A DNA stretch of 60,356 nucleotides from Candidatus Zixiibacteriota bacterium (GTDB lineage: Bacteria > Zixibacteria > MSB-5A5 > RBG-16-43-9), in assembly GCA_030692925.1 (NCBI GenBank), contig JAUYBY010000080.1, forward strand, positions 1 through 60,356, written 5' to 3'. The translations under genes and the position numbers were made by a program. Under the pieces are notes generated by a model. That model saw nothing but the letters and a program-made list of their open reading frames with translations. It made no database searches and was not told the origin of the DNA. Each line of letters begins with the position of its first letter. Position 1 is the stretch's first letter. Below, one piece after another: positions 44,910-53,761 of this stretch.

Positions 44910-46163
44910 TTACAGATTTTCCCTCATCGCGCAAAATTCCCCGCACATACCACATTTTCTGTAATCTGCAGGGATTCTGCCCCTTTTCTCCCTGGTCTTT
45001 TCAGGATCCAGGCTTAAAGCCATCATCTTATCCCATTCGAACGATTTACGCGCCCTTGAGATCTCATCATCTATATTTCTGGCGCCTTTTACCCCTTTTG
45101 CAATGTCAGCCGCATGGGCAGCAATCCTGGAAGCGATAATGCCGTCTCTGACATCCTCTAAACTCGGCAGGGTGAGATGTTCGGCTGGAGTAACATAGCA
45201 GAGGAAATCAGCCCCACAGGCACCAGCAATGGCACCTCCTATGGCGGAGACGATATGGTCATAACCTGGAGCGCAATCGATAACCAGAGGTCCCAACACG
45301 TAAAAAGGAGCATCCTCGCACAGCTTCTTCTCCAAAAGCACATTGGCTTCTATCTCCTGAATAGGAATGTGACCAGGACCCTCCACCATTACGAAAACAC
45401 CCCTCTCCCTTGCTCTCTGGACCAGCTCTCCTAAGACCAAAAGCTCATCGATCTGAATCCTATCAGTAGCATCCGCAATCGAGCCAGGCCTTAAGCCATC
45501 TCCCAAACTCAAAGTGGCATTGTATGTCTTAGCCATGTCCAAAAGCTCGTCATAATACTCGTACAGGGGATTTTCTTTTTGATTTTTTCTCATCCAGCGG
45601 GCAAGAAACGAACCTCCCCGGCTGACAATTCCGGTTAATCTCTTCTTCTTGTCAATAGTTTCAAGCGCCCTCCTGGTAAGCCCGCAGTGCACAGTGAGGA
45701 AATCCACGCCTGTCTCCAGGTGGTCACGTATGACTGAGAAAAGGTCGTCCTTTGTCATCTCCTCCGGGCTTTTCCCCTGCTTCGTCAGATTGCACACAGA
45801 CTCATAAATCGGCACAGTTCCAATCGGAATCGTGGACTTCTTTAAAATCTCAATCCTTAAATCCCTTATATCTCCTCCGGTGGAAAGGTCCATCACTGTA
45901 TCTGCCCCGTATTTAATCGAGACCTCCAATTTCTTCAATTCCAGGTCAAAATCCACAAAATCTGGCGAGGTACCAAGATTAGCATTGACCTTAGTCCTTA
46001 GCCCTTTACCTATTCCCACTGGCTTTGCATTTTTATGCAGTCGGTTTTTGAGGATGACTATTCTTCCAGAGCTGATATTCTCGGTCAAAAAATCAAGAGA
46101 TACCTTCTCCTCTGAAGCGACCTTTTCAAGCTCTTCTTTTTTTAAAGACTCAACTTCTATCAT
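44910..46163 (-). CDS. thiC: Phosphomethylpyrimidine synthase (or BzaF-like homologue)
   Basis: A 417-residue radical-SAM enzyme with the C-terminal cluster motif CGMCGEFC (CxxCxxxxC, ~405-412). Seen: GIGKGLRTKVNANLGTS, then KYGADTVMDLSTGGDIRDLR, then SVIRDHLETGVDFLTVHCGL, LSLGDGLRPGS and EGPGHIPI. ThiC converts AIR to HMP-P for thiamin; the closely related BzaF (hydroxybenzimidazole synthase, cobamide lower ligand) is of similar length, so ThiC is the default but not proven. No TPP riboswitch is evident upstream. AGGTGG precedes the ATG. No other thi genes are near. Confidence 0.85.
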   Translation of the reverse strand: MIEVESLKKEELEKVASEEKVSLDFLTENISSGRIVILKNRLHKNAKPVGIGKGLRTKVNANLGTSPDFVDFDLELKKLEVSIKYGADTVMDLSTGGDIRDLRIEILKKSTIPIGTVPIYESVCNLTKQGKSPEEMTKDDLFSVIRDHLETGVDFLTVHCGLTRRALETIDKKKRLTGIVSRGGSFLARWMRKNQKENPLYEYYDELLDMAKTYNATLSLGDGLRPGSIADATDRIQIDELLVLGELVQRARERGVFVMVEGPGHIPIQEIEANVLLEKKLCEDAPFYVLGPLVIDCAPGYDHIVSAIGGAIAGACGADFLCYVTPAEHLTLPSLEDVRDGIIASRIAAHAADIAKGVKGARNIDDEISRARKSFEWDKMMALSLDPEKTREKRGRIPADYRKCGMCGEFCAMRENL

Positions 46164-46575
46164 CTATCCACCTTTCAACTACTTTTAAGGCATTATCACT
46201 AAAATAGATATCGACCAATGGTAATACGTTAATACCCCTTATACCTTTTGTCAAGAAATAAATCGTAAATAAGGGTTAAAGGGGCTAAGGGTTCAAGAGC
46301 TCAAGGGAGAAAGAGGATGACGGTTTTTGAATAATGAAAGATACTTTATACATTGACTCCATTTAATTCTTTAAATGGAAACCTGTCCGAAAAACGGATC
46401 CGTAGGAAAGGTTTCCGCCCTACGGGGGTCTAAGCCCGGCGTAGCCGTCGTAAGGCTTTTATCGACTACAAAAATCTTCTCTTCTGCTCTATTTTAACCA
46501 AAAAACATCTGGCTAAAAGTTCCTTTTTAAGTTATATTTTTTGCAGAGGATACTTTTCAAAAAAAGGAGATACTT
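46164..46575. repeat. Repeat-bearing spacer between thiC and ACT gene
   Basis: It contains GGAAACCTG...AGGTTTCC whose loop holds a 22-base TCC...ACGGATCCGT...GGA unit (46386-46407), directly followed by CTACGGGGG...GTCGTAAGGCTTTTATCGAC (46420-46466), a near copy of 3627-3673. Confidence 0.7.
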
Positions 46576-47040
46576 ATGAGCAATATAAAGGTCATCCCTA
46601 ACTCGGATGTGTCTAAAGTGACGTTTCATTCTGTTCCGGACAAGCCCGGGATCGCCGCTGAGATCTTCGGTCTTTTAGGTGAGCTGGGCTTTAATGTGGA
46701 GCTGGTGGTCTCCACTCCTACTGAGAAGGGGAAAGGAGATATCTCTTTTGTAATCTCCCGCAAGGAGCTTTTATCCCTTTTAGGAGTGTTAAACACCTTG
46801 AAGAATAAAGTCCGCACCGAGGAGATCACTCACGACGAAAATATAGCCCTGATCTCCATTACCGGACATGGTTTTTCAGAACAGCCCGGCATTGCCGGTA
46901 GAGTTTTCAAGGCACTCTCCAAAGCCGGGATAAATTTAGACACCATCTCTACCTCTCTGCATGCCATCACCTGTGTCATAAAGGAAAATCTTCTACCTGA
47001 GGCACAAAAAGCTTTAGAAGAGGAATTCAAAACGGAATAA
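46576..47040 (+). CDS. Stand-alone two-ACT-domain protein (aspartate-kinase regulatory type)
   Basis: A 154-residue protein with two ACT domains and no kinase domain: VTFHSVPDKPGIAAEIFGLL and ISITGHGFSEQPGIAGRVFK, then AGINLDTISTSLHAITCVIK. These ACT pairs match the C-terminal regulatory part of aspartate kinases, which bind Lys or Thr. A free regulatory subunit could tune an aspartate kinase encoded elsewhere; this is inference. AAAGGAGATACTT precedes the ATG. Monocistronic. Confidence 0.88.
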   Translation: MSNIKVIPNSDVSKVTFHSVPDKPGIAAEIFGLLGELGFNVELVVSTPTEKGKGDISFVISRKELLSLLGVLNTLKNKVRTEEITHDENIALISITGHGFSEQPGIAGRVFKALSKAGINLDTISTSLHAITCVIKENLLPEAQKALEEEFKTE

Positions 47041-47043
47041 AAA

Positions 47044-47147
47044 CAATATCGAATGATGAATGACGAATGACGAATAAGAAAGTAGGGGCATCCGCCTTTG
47101 GCGGACTGCGCCTGCTCTTTAGGGTAAAACAGGATGGAAACAAAATT
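47044..47147. repeat. TGACGAA heptamer array and GTAGGGGCA/TCC...GGA piece
   Basis: GAATGATGAATGACGAATGA repeats are followed by GTAGGGGCA and the palindrome TCCGCCTTTGGCGGA (47091-47105). An upstream ORF extension through this is not real coding. Confidence 0.6.
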
Positions 47148-47885
47148 ATGAACAAAAGAAGAACCATCCGGATCATACTAATAAGTGTTATTATTTTGAT
47201 CCAATTCCAGCCTTTATTAGCAGATGCTCCTTATGAAAAATACCATTTATTCTATCAGGAGATCTCCAAGGATGTTTTGAGGAAAACTATCGGGATTCTT
47301 ACCATCTCTTCGGGAATAAAAAAGGGGACTGAATTAAAGACCTATTCGAAATCCGGCAATAAATTTATATTTGACAAAATCATAAAGCCTAAAGAGACAA
47401 TACCGATTAGTAATTTTGGATACCATCCTTCTTTTCACGAACCCTATATAGAGAACTACAGATACCCTATTGTCTTCCGATCTGATCCCTTTCTATGTAT
47501 AGTCTATGACCCAAAGAAGAATTTAAAAACCTGGGTTAATCTTGAAGAAGTAGGAAGGGATTTTTATATTCTGCGCGTATTTTTAGATAGCTTAAGCATA
47601 TCTGAGGATTTTTTTGTGGATGTGTTCTATTTCACAGGAAGTGTGAAGCGAAAAGTTTATAAAGAGCCTGAGGATGGCGCTGATTTTAGTATCATCTCTG
47701 AAGACGAATACAAATACTCAGCCTTTAAAGTTATAGAGCAAAAAGATGGATTCATAAAGATTGGAATTTTTCGCTGGGACGCAGACCCTCTTAAGGAAGA
47801 GCTAGTTGAACCCATTGGCTGGATTAAAATCAGAGATGATAAAGGTTATGTAACCGTCTGGGTGAAGCACATTTCTTTTGATTGA
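47148..47885 (+). CDS. Uncharacterised secreted protein
   Basis: A 245-residue protein (from the chosen ATG) with a signal peptide ~1-26 (IRIILISVIILIQFQPLLA). The upstream in-frame extension to 47067 runs into repeat DNA, so the ATG at 47148 (with AGGATGG before it) is preferred. The mature part is strand-rich, with many Tyr/Phe and Lys; no family is recognised. It ends just before a small GGGGTGGAGC hairpin (near 47918). Alone in its unit. Confidence 0.7.
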   Translation: MNKRRTIRIILISVIILIQFQPLLADAPYEKYHLFYQEISKDVLRKTIGILTISSGIKKGTELKTYSKSGNKFIFDKIIKPKETIPISNFGYHPSFHEPYIENYRYPIVFRSDPFLCIVYDPKKNLKTWVNLEEVGRDFYILRVFLDSLSISEDFFVDVFYFTGSVKRKVYKEPEDGADFSIISEDEYKYSAFKVIEQKDGFIKIGIFRWDADPLKEELVEPIGWIKIRDDKGYVTVWVKHISFD

Positions 47886-48057
47886 GAATTATGAGATTTC
47901 ATGGGTAAAAAAAGCTTAGGGGTGGAGCTTGTCTCCGCCCTTCCAAACCAAAAAGTAATCTTCGATATCTAAATTTAACGACTTGAATGGACAATTCTTG
48001 AATTAACCCTGTTTAGCCAAGATATGCTGCATCGCAGAATGAAAGAAAAGTCGAAAT

Positions 48058-49347
48058 ATGCTGATAGAAAAAAATTTCAATGATAAAAAGATAATCCTAA
48101 TTCAAGGCGACATCACCGATTCAGAAACCGATGCCATCGTCAATACCGCTAACAATCATTTATGGATGGGCTCAGGCGTAGCCGGAGCGATAAAAGCGAA
48201 GGGTGGAGCTGAGATTGAGAAAGAGGCAAAGGCGAAAGGACCAATTCCGATTGGTGAAGCGGTAGCGACATCTGCAGGAAAATTAAAAGCGAAATATGTA
48301 ATCCACGCCGCAGTGATGGGACAGGACTTGCAGACAAATGAAAAATATATAAGAGCTGCTACTCTAAACAGCTTAAAAAGAGCGGAAGAGCTAAAATTAA
48401 GCTCAATTGCCTTCCCCGCTTTAGGAACTGGGGTAGGAGGGTTTCCCATGGATAAGTGTGCGGATGATATGATCAGCACCGTGGCGGGTTTTTTCAGAGA
48501 TAACAACTTTGTAAAAGAAGTCTATTTTGTGTTATTTAAAAAAGAAGATTGCGATGTTTTTACTTTAGTTTTAGAAAGAATATGGAGTGATTGGCAATGG
48601 AGTTTAAAAACGATAGAAGTAAATCAACAATCTTTTTCTCTGCTATCTAAAAAGGAATTAGAAGACTATTTTGAGTTATTAAATAATGATGAGGAGATAT
48701 TGATAGAAGCCATAAACACTTCAAGGTGTTTTTACGGAGTGAACATAGACAAGGATTTCAATAAAGCCTTTATGATATTGAGTTCTTATTTGATAGAAGA
48801 TGCTGAAGCTGCTAAAACCCTCTTATCAAAGGGCCTATTTACTTCTGCAAGTGTATTAATGAGACATGTCTATACTTCTCACTTAATAGTGGCATTTTTG
48901 AGAACTTTTCCTGAATATACCGATGAATGGCTTGAAGAGTCAAAGAAAGATTTGTTTTCTACAGGGAAAGATATAAATCCTAAATTTAGAGAACGTGATA
49001 TGAAAAAGAAGCTTGAAGAAAAAGGGGAGCAAACAGGTTACGACCTTTTTACTGTTTTAAGTAAGGCAATGCATGGATCACCTAATTGGGGATATCAATT
49101 TCAAGACCTTAACATATTTTCGTCTCCTGTTAAAAAGCCTATATCTATCTTGATAAGTAAATCCTTTATAGCCACTTTTTCTGAATTACTACATATGACA
49201 GTGGGTGAATTTCTAAAAAAATATTTATCTGAGCTTAAAACCAATGTGGATATAGCAAAGTTAAAATTTAGATATGATGATCTTTATAAAAAACACACAG
49301 ATTTTAGGAATAAACTTAATAGAGAAATAGAAAATCAAAAAGGTTGA
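48058..49347 (+). CDS. Macro domain fused to a HEPN-like helical domain
   Basis: A 429-residue two-domain protein. Residues ~1-175: macro (Appr-1''-p) domain, with DAIVNTANNHLWMGSGVAGA, then YVIHAAVMG and ALGTGVGGFP forming the ADP-ribose site. Residues ~205-429: helical region with LLSKGLFTSASVLMRHVYTS and LSKAMHGSPNW, resembling the DUF5677/HEPN-like helices seen in immune and stress proteins. Macro domains bind or remove ADP-ribose. No ADP-ribosyltransferase is adjacent. Whether the second half is an RNase cannot be told: the R-x4-H pattern is not plain (K-A-M-H present). Confidence 0.8.
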   Translation: MLIEKNFNDKKIILIQGDITDSETDAIVNTANNHLWMGSGVAGAIKAKGGAEIEKEAKAKGPIPIGEAVATSAGKLKAKYVIHAAVMGQDLQTNEKYIRAATLNSLKRAEELKLSSIAFPALGTGVGGFPMDKCADDMISTVAGFFRDNNFVKEVYFVLFKKEDCDVFTLVLERIWSDWQWSLKTIEVNQQSFSLLSKKELEDYFELLNNDEEILIEAINTSRCFYGVNIDKDFNKAFMILSSYLIEDAEAAKTLLSKGLFTSASVLMRHVYTSHLIVAFLRTFPEYTDEWLEESKKDLFSTGKDINPKFRERDMKKKLEEKGEQTGYDLFTVLSKAMHGSPNWGYQFQDLNIFSSPVKKPISILISKSFIATFSELLHMTVGEFLKKYLSELKTNVDIAKLKFRYDDLYKKHTDFRNKLNREIENQKG

Positions 49348-49379
49348 TTTGAGTCTTTATGAGACTGATGAAAAAGAGC

Positions 49380-49408
49380 GTAGGGGCAGGTTTCAAACCT
49401 GCCCCTAC
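49380..49408. repeat. GTAGGGGCAGGTTT hairpin
   Basis: GTAGGGGCAGGTTT pairs with AAACCTGCCCCTAC; followed by another GCCCCTAC half-hairpin at ~49432-49440. Between convergent genes, so it may act as a terminator. Confidence 0.65.
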
Positions 49409-49461
49409 ATAGTTTGGCGAACACATAGTTTCGCCCCTACATTTTTCCCCTTTGAACTTTT

Positions 49462-50184
49462 TTATCCGCCGAGATAAGCCTCTTTCACCTGCGGATTATT
49501 TAAAAGATTTGAAGCCGCATCCTCTAAAACTATCCTGCCGGTCTCCAGAACGTATCCCCGGTGAGCAATCTGCAGCGCCATATGCGCATTCTGCTCAACT
49601 AAAAGGATAGTAGTACCCTGCTGATTAATCTCCAGAATTGCATTGAAAATCGATTTGACCAGTATGGGAGCTAAACCTAAAGAAGGCTCATCCAGGAGTA
49701 GAAGTTTTGGATGAGACATCAAGGCCCTGCCCATTGAGAGCATCTGCTGTTCTCCTCCGCTCAAAGTGCCGGCATTCTGCTTGACCCGCTCCTTAAGCCG
49801 GGGGAATAAAGTGAAAACCCTTTCCAGGTCCCTTTTTATACCTTCTTTATCTTTTCTGCAATAAGCCCCTAATTCTAAGTTTTCCAGGGTGGAAAGGTTG
49901 GGAAAGATCTTTCTCCCTTCTGGCGCCTGAGAGATACCCATCTCTACTATCTTGTGGGGCAAGAGCCGGTCAATCCTTTTCTCTCCAAAAGTGATCGCCC
50001 CGCTCTTTGGCTTCAGAAGTCCAGAGATTGTATTAATAGTGGTTGATTTCCCCGCCCCATTAGCGCCTATCAGGGTTACTATCTCACCTTTTTTTATGTG
50101 AAAGGAAATACCTTTCAATGCATGAATCGCCCCGTAATAGACATTTAGCGAATCGATCTCCAGTAAATTTGAGTTTTCAATCAT
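49462..50184 (-). CDS. livF: Branched-chain amino-acid ABC transporter ATPase LivF
   Basis: A 240-residue ATPase: Walker A GANGAGKSTT, LSGGEQ signature, Walker B LLLLDEPSLGLAP, and the LivF-typical ending LVEQNAHMALQIAHRGYVLE. Pairs with LivG for import of leucine, isoleucine, valine and related substrates. Last gene of the liv locus. Separated from livG by a dispersed repeat. Confidence 0.94.
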   Translation of the reverse strand: MIENSNLLEIDSLNVYYGAIHALKGISFHIKKGEIVTLIGANGAGKSTTINTISGLLKPKSGAITFGEKRIDRLLPHKIVEMGISQAPEGRKIFPNLSTLENLELGAYCRKDKEGIKRDLERVFTLFPRLKERVKQNAGTLSGGEQQMLSMGRALMSHPKLLLLDEPSLGLAPILVKSIFNAILEINQQGTTILLVEQNAHMALQIAHRGYVLETGRIVLEDAASNLLNNPQVKEAYLGG

Positions 50185-50195
50185 AATCTATTCCA

Positions 50196-50272
50196 GTCAT
50201 TGCGAGGAGCGAAGCGACGAAGCAATCTATCCAAAATAGACGGATTGCTTCGCCCTGCGGGCTCGCAATGAC
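50196..50272. repeat. GTCATTGCGAGGAG...CTCGCAATGAC dispersed repeat
   Basis: Full-length copy: GTCATTGCGAGGAGCGAAGC to GGGCTCGCAATGAC, 77 bases with long inverted arms. It fills the livG-livF spacer. Confidence 0.75.
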
Positions 50273-50302
50273 AGTTTAATTTTTTTTACCTTTGAACGAT
50301 TT

Positions 50303-51070
50303 TCAAGTCATTTCTTCTCCTAAATAAGCTTCAATCACCTTTGGGTCTTTTTTTATCTTCTCCGGGGGACCTTCCGCTATCTTGACGCCGTAATCTAAAA
50401 CCACAATCCTTTCGCAGCAGCCCATGACCACCCTCATATCATGCTCGATCAGGAGGATGGTCAACTCGAAATTCCTTTTGACCTCCCTGATCAGATTCGT
50501 CAGGTCCTGGGTCTCGTGAGGGTTCATCCCGGCAGTAGGCTCATCTAAAAGCAAAAGTTTCGGCTCGGTTGCCATAGCTCTGGCAATTTCTAATCTTCTT
50601 TGTTGACCGTAAGGCAGATTACTCGCCTTTTCTTCTTTCAAAAGGTCCAGCCCGAAAATTTTCAGTAGATTCATCGATCTTCCGGCAAGCTCATTTTCCT
50701 CTTCTTCAAATCTTTTACTGCGGAGGACAGAACTGAACATCCCCTCCTTGGAATGAAGATGACAAGCCGTCTTGACGTTATCCAAAACTGAAAGGTTCTG
50801 GAATAACCTTATGTTCTGGAAGGTCCTTCCTATCCCGTACGAGGTTATCTGGTACGGCTTTTTGCCGTTGAGTTTTTTGTCCTGAAATATAATCTCTCCA
50901 GCAGTCGGATAATAAACTCCGGTGATCAGGTTGAACAGAGTGGTTTTGCCTGCTCCATTAGGACCGATTAATCCCACTAACTCCCCCTTTTCCAAAGACA
51001 TATCCAGTCCCTCAACTGCCTTCAACCCCCCGAAATGCATGGAACAGCTTTTTATCTCAAGCAGTGACAT
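50303..51070 (-). CDS. livG: Branched-chain amino-acid ABC transporter ATPase LivG
   Basis: A 255-residue ATPase: Walker A GPNGAGKTTL, LPYGQQRRLEIARAMATEP signature region, Walker B LLLLDEPTAGMNP, and the LivG-typical VLDYGVKIAEGPPEKI. It binds the cytoplasmic face of LivHM. Spacing to livM (383 bases) is unusually large and filled with repeats. Confidence 0.94.
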   Translation of the reverse strand: MSLLEIKSCSMHFGGLKAVEGLDMSLEKGELVGLIGPNGAGKTTLFNLITGVYYPTAGEIIFQDKKLNGKKPYQITSYGIGRTFQNIRLFQNLSVLDNVKTACHLHSKEGMFSSVLRSKRFEEEENELAGRSMNLLKIFGLDLLKEEKASNLPYGQQRRLEIARAMATEPKLLLLDEPTAGMNPHETQDLTNLIREVKRNFELTILLIEHDMRVVMGCCERIVVLDYGVKIAEGPPEKIKKDPKVIEAYLGEEMT

Positions 51071-51453
51071 TTATTAGCAACCTGATTAGTATTTATTTTC
51101 CCAATCTTTCGTAGGGCAAATCTTTCCGCTGGATCCAAATTCGGACTGGTTTGCTTTTTTCTTTTTCACTCCGCCACTGGCGAAGCCCTACAATCTTCGG
51201 ACAACCACACGGTTCGACAAGCTCACCGTCCTGAGCAGAGCCGAAGGAAGGGTTGTCCCTACATTCCTACAGTTTTTCATCCGACATTCGTGATCCGTCA
51301 TCCGTAATTGTTTTTTCTATTTTCCTTCTTCTGTCTTACATCTTCCTTTTTATTTATTCATCATTCGTCATCCGTCATTATTTCCACTTGAACCCTTGAC
51401 CCCTCGTCCGCCTCTGGCGGATTGAATCCTCGCAACATTTTATCCCGCATAAA
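51071..51453. repeat. Repeat-filled livM-livG spacer
   Basis: From the livG side: GTAGGGCAAATCTT...GGTTTGC hairpin whose loop carries a TCC...GGATCC...GGA unit (51125-51145); GGACAACC...GGTTGTCC hairpin whose loop carries a TTCGACAAGCTCACC...GCCGAAGGA unit (51205-51260); TCATTCGTCATCCGTCATT repeats (51281-51380); and ACCCCTCG-TCCGCCTCTGGCGGA-TTGAATCC (51400-51429). Confidence 0.7.
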
Positions 51454-52452
51454 TCATTTTGCTACCTGTTCTTTTCTCACAAATATGTTCCTTATAGTCA
51501 GTAAACTGAATTCTTTTAACCCGAATATCCCCTGTGGTCGGGTGAGCATTAAGATTATCAGAATCAGGGAGTACATCACCATCCGGTAATCCTTAACCAC
51601 TCTCAGGAATTCAGGAAGAATCGTAAAAATAATTGCCGCCAGAATTGAGCCGGTGATACTTCCCATTCCACCCAAGACCACCATAATGATTATCTCAATT
51701 GAGCGCATAAAGGTGAAGCTGTTAGTATGCAGATACATCAGATAATGCCCGAAAAGCCCTCCGGCGATCCCGGCGAAAAATGCCCCGATGACGAAGGCGT
51801 AAACTTTATAATAGGTGGTATTAATCCCCATCGCCTCTGCTGCTACTTCATCTTCCCGGACAGAGAGGAATGCCCGCCCGTGTGTGGAATTGATTAAATT
51901 CCGGATTACGACCACAGTCACAAGCATAAAAAATAAAACCCAGAAAAGATTGGTGTACCCGGGGATGTCTGCAAAGCCTCTGGCTCCGCCCACTGCATCG
52001 ATATTCAAAATCAGGACCCGGATTATCTCACCGAAACCCAGGGTGGCAATAGCTAAATAATCCCCTTTTAATCTCAGAGAGGGAATACCTACAATCAACC
52101 CTGCCAGAGCTGCTAAGGTACCTCCCAGGATTAAAGCAGAGACAAAGATGACCGATTTTGCCAGCCAGGGGAAAAGAAGAATAGAGGTCAGACTCGGGAC
52201 CAGGTTTCTGCCGAAATAGAAGGTGAAAAATGCCGAGGTGTACCCGCCGATGGCCATAAAACCCGCATGACCAATAGAGAACTGACCGGTGAACCCGTTT
52301 ATCAAATTCAGGCTCACAGCCAGGATAATGTTTATGCCAATCAGGATCAATATCTGGAAGAGATAAGGGTTCATCCGGCGAGGGACATAGTAATTAACCA
52401 GAAGAAGAAATCCCAGGACCAGAATTATGAAGATGATTTTCTTGAATTGCAT
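51454..52452 (-). CDS. livM: Branched-chain amino-acid ABC transporter permease LivM
   Basis: A 332-residue inner-membrane permease with about ten helices. NGFTGQFSIGHAGFMAIGGY, GIPSLRLKGDYLAIATLGFG and GGMGSITGSILAAI are LivM signatures. Forms the channel with LivH. Repeat-filled spacers flank it on both sides. Confidence 0.93.
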   Translation of the reverse strand: MQFKKIIFIILVLGFLLLVNYYVPRRMNPYLFQILILIGINIILAVSLNLINGFTGQFSIGHAGFMAIGGYTSAFFTFYFGRNLVPSLTSILLFPWLAKSVIFVSALILGGTLAALAGLIVGIPSLRLKGDYLAIATLGFGEIIRVLILNIDAVGGARGFADIPGYTNLFWVLFFMLVTVVVIRNLINSTHGRAFLSVREDEVAAEAMGINTTYYKVYAFVIGAFFAGIAGGLFGHYLMYLHTNSFTFMRSIEIIIMVVLGGMGSITGSILAAIIFTILPEFLRVVKDYRMVMYSLILIILMLTRPQGIFGLKEFSLLTIRNIFVRKEQVAK

Positions 52453-52527
52453 ATTTCGGAATTCGGTATTCGCTATTGGCTATTCGCTTTTAGTTTTAAC
52501 TCTTGAGCTTTTGTCCGTCAAAGTCGG

Positions 52528-52679
52528 GAAGAAGCAATCCGTTCACAGTGTGTCGATTGCTTCGTCGTCCAAATGGACTCCTCGAAATGACTGGTCAAAG
52601 GTGTCATTGCGAGCCCGCAGGGCGAAGCAATCCGCTTATTTTGAGAAGATTGCTTCGTCGCTTCGCTCCTCGCAATGAC
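52528..52679. repeat. Two GTCATTGCGAG...CTCGCAATGAC repeats between livH and livM
   Basis: A decayed copy (52528-52591) and a near-perfect copy in reverse orientation (52602-52679, GTCATTGCGAGCCCGCAGGG to CGCTCCTCGCAATGAC). Confidence 0.7.
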
Positions 52680-52716
52680 AGTTTTTTCAGTCTTCCATCT
52701 TCCTTTTTCCATTTTT

Positions 52717-53619
52717 TTACGCTTTTTCACCGGTAAATCCACCCAATAAACCAGATGGTTTGAAAAGCAATATCAGGATCAGAATGGCAAAGGCAATGGC
52801 ATCTCTGTAAGTTGAGGATAGATACCCCACCACCATCACCTCAGCGATGCCCATTATCATCCCGCCTAACATTGCTCCTGGAATGTTGCCTATGCCTCCA
52901 AGAACTGCGGCAACAAATGCCTTAATGCCTGGCATTATCCCCATCAAAGGCTCTATCTTGGGATTGGTCAGAGCAACCAGTATGGCTGCGGCTGCAGCTA
53001 AGGCTGAGCCCAAGACAAAGGTTATGGAGATAATCCGGTCTACTGATATTCCCATTAAGGAGGCCGCCTCGCGGTTAAAAGAAACCGCTCTCATCGCCTT
53101 TCCGGTTTTGGTCTTCAGAACGAAAAGCTGTAGTGAAACCATCAGCAACAGAGACACCCCCAACACTATTACCTGCTGATTAGTCAGGATTATCCCACCA
53201 CTTGAGATCACATCTTTTTTGGCAATTATCTGAGGAAAAAATTTAGGGTCAGCACCAAAAATAAGTTGACCGGCATTTTCAAGGAACAAAGATACTCCAA
53301 TGGCTGTGATTAACGCGGTCAGGCGGGGAGCTTTTCTCAGAGGCTTGTAGGCACCCCTCTCGATGACGAATCCCAGAATCCCGCAGCATCCCATAGATAA
53401 CAGGAAAACAGCCACCGCTCCGAAAATGGTAGGTTCCTGGGCCAGACCAAGCCATTTAACCGCATAGAACCCGGCAAATGCGCCTACCATATAGACGTCG
53501 CCATGCGCAAAATTTATCAGCCTCAGAACCCCGTAGACCATGGTATACCCAAGAGCTATCAGGGCATAGATCGAGCCCCAGGCGATACCGTTGATCATCT
53601 GTTGAAGAAACTCAGACAT
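52717..53619 (-). CDS. livH: Branched-chain amino-acid ABC transporter permease LivH
   Basis: A 300-residue permease: GIAWGSIYALIALGYTMVYG, LINFAHGDVYMVGAF and AAVLGGIGNIPGAMLGGMIM are characteristic. Eight to nine helices. First membrane gene of the locus; the substrate-binding gene lies upstream beyond a small four-helix gene. Confidence 0.93.
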   Translation of the reverse strand: MSEFLQQMINGIAWGSIYALIALGYTMVYGVLRLINFAHGDVYMVGAFAGFYAVKWLGLAQEPTIFGAVAVFLLSMGCCGILGFVIERGAYKPLRKAPRLTALITAIGVSLFLENAGQLIFGADPKFFPQIIAKKDVISSGGIILTNQQVIVLGVSLLLMVSLQLFVLKTKTGKAMRAVSFNREAASLMGISVDRIISITFVLGSALAAAAAILVALTNPKIEPLMGIMPGIKAFVAAVLGGIGNIPGAMLGGMIMGIAEVMVVGYLSSTYRDAIAFAILILILLFKPSGLLGGFTGEKA

Positions 53620-53625
53620 AAATAT

Positions 53626-53700
53626 AAACTAAAATGACGAATGACGGATGACAGATGAATGATGAAAGAATAAATGACTAATGATTGATTTCGGATAACT
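53626..53700. repeat. TGACGAATGACGGATGA repeat tract
   Basis: Short TGACGAA/TGACGGA heptamers and ATGAATGATGAAAG words upstream of livH; the same family is at 54190-54236, 57180-57218 and 59452-59480. Confidence 0.55.
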
Positions 53701-53761
53701 AATAAGAGATAAAAACAGACAATCACATAACAAAAACAAAACGAAGGATGTCTTCCGCATT

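Noticed and set aside
46164-46260. TPP riboswitch upstream of thiC
   Set aside because: The conserved CTGAGA and ACCTGATC-type words are not found in the leader.
47067-47147. Upstream extension of the secreted protein
   Set aside because: It reads through repeat DNA; the signal peptide starts at the ATG at 47148.
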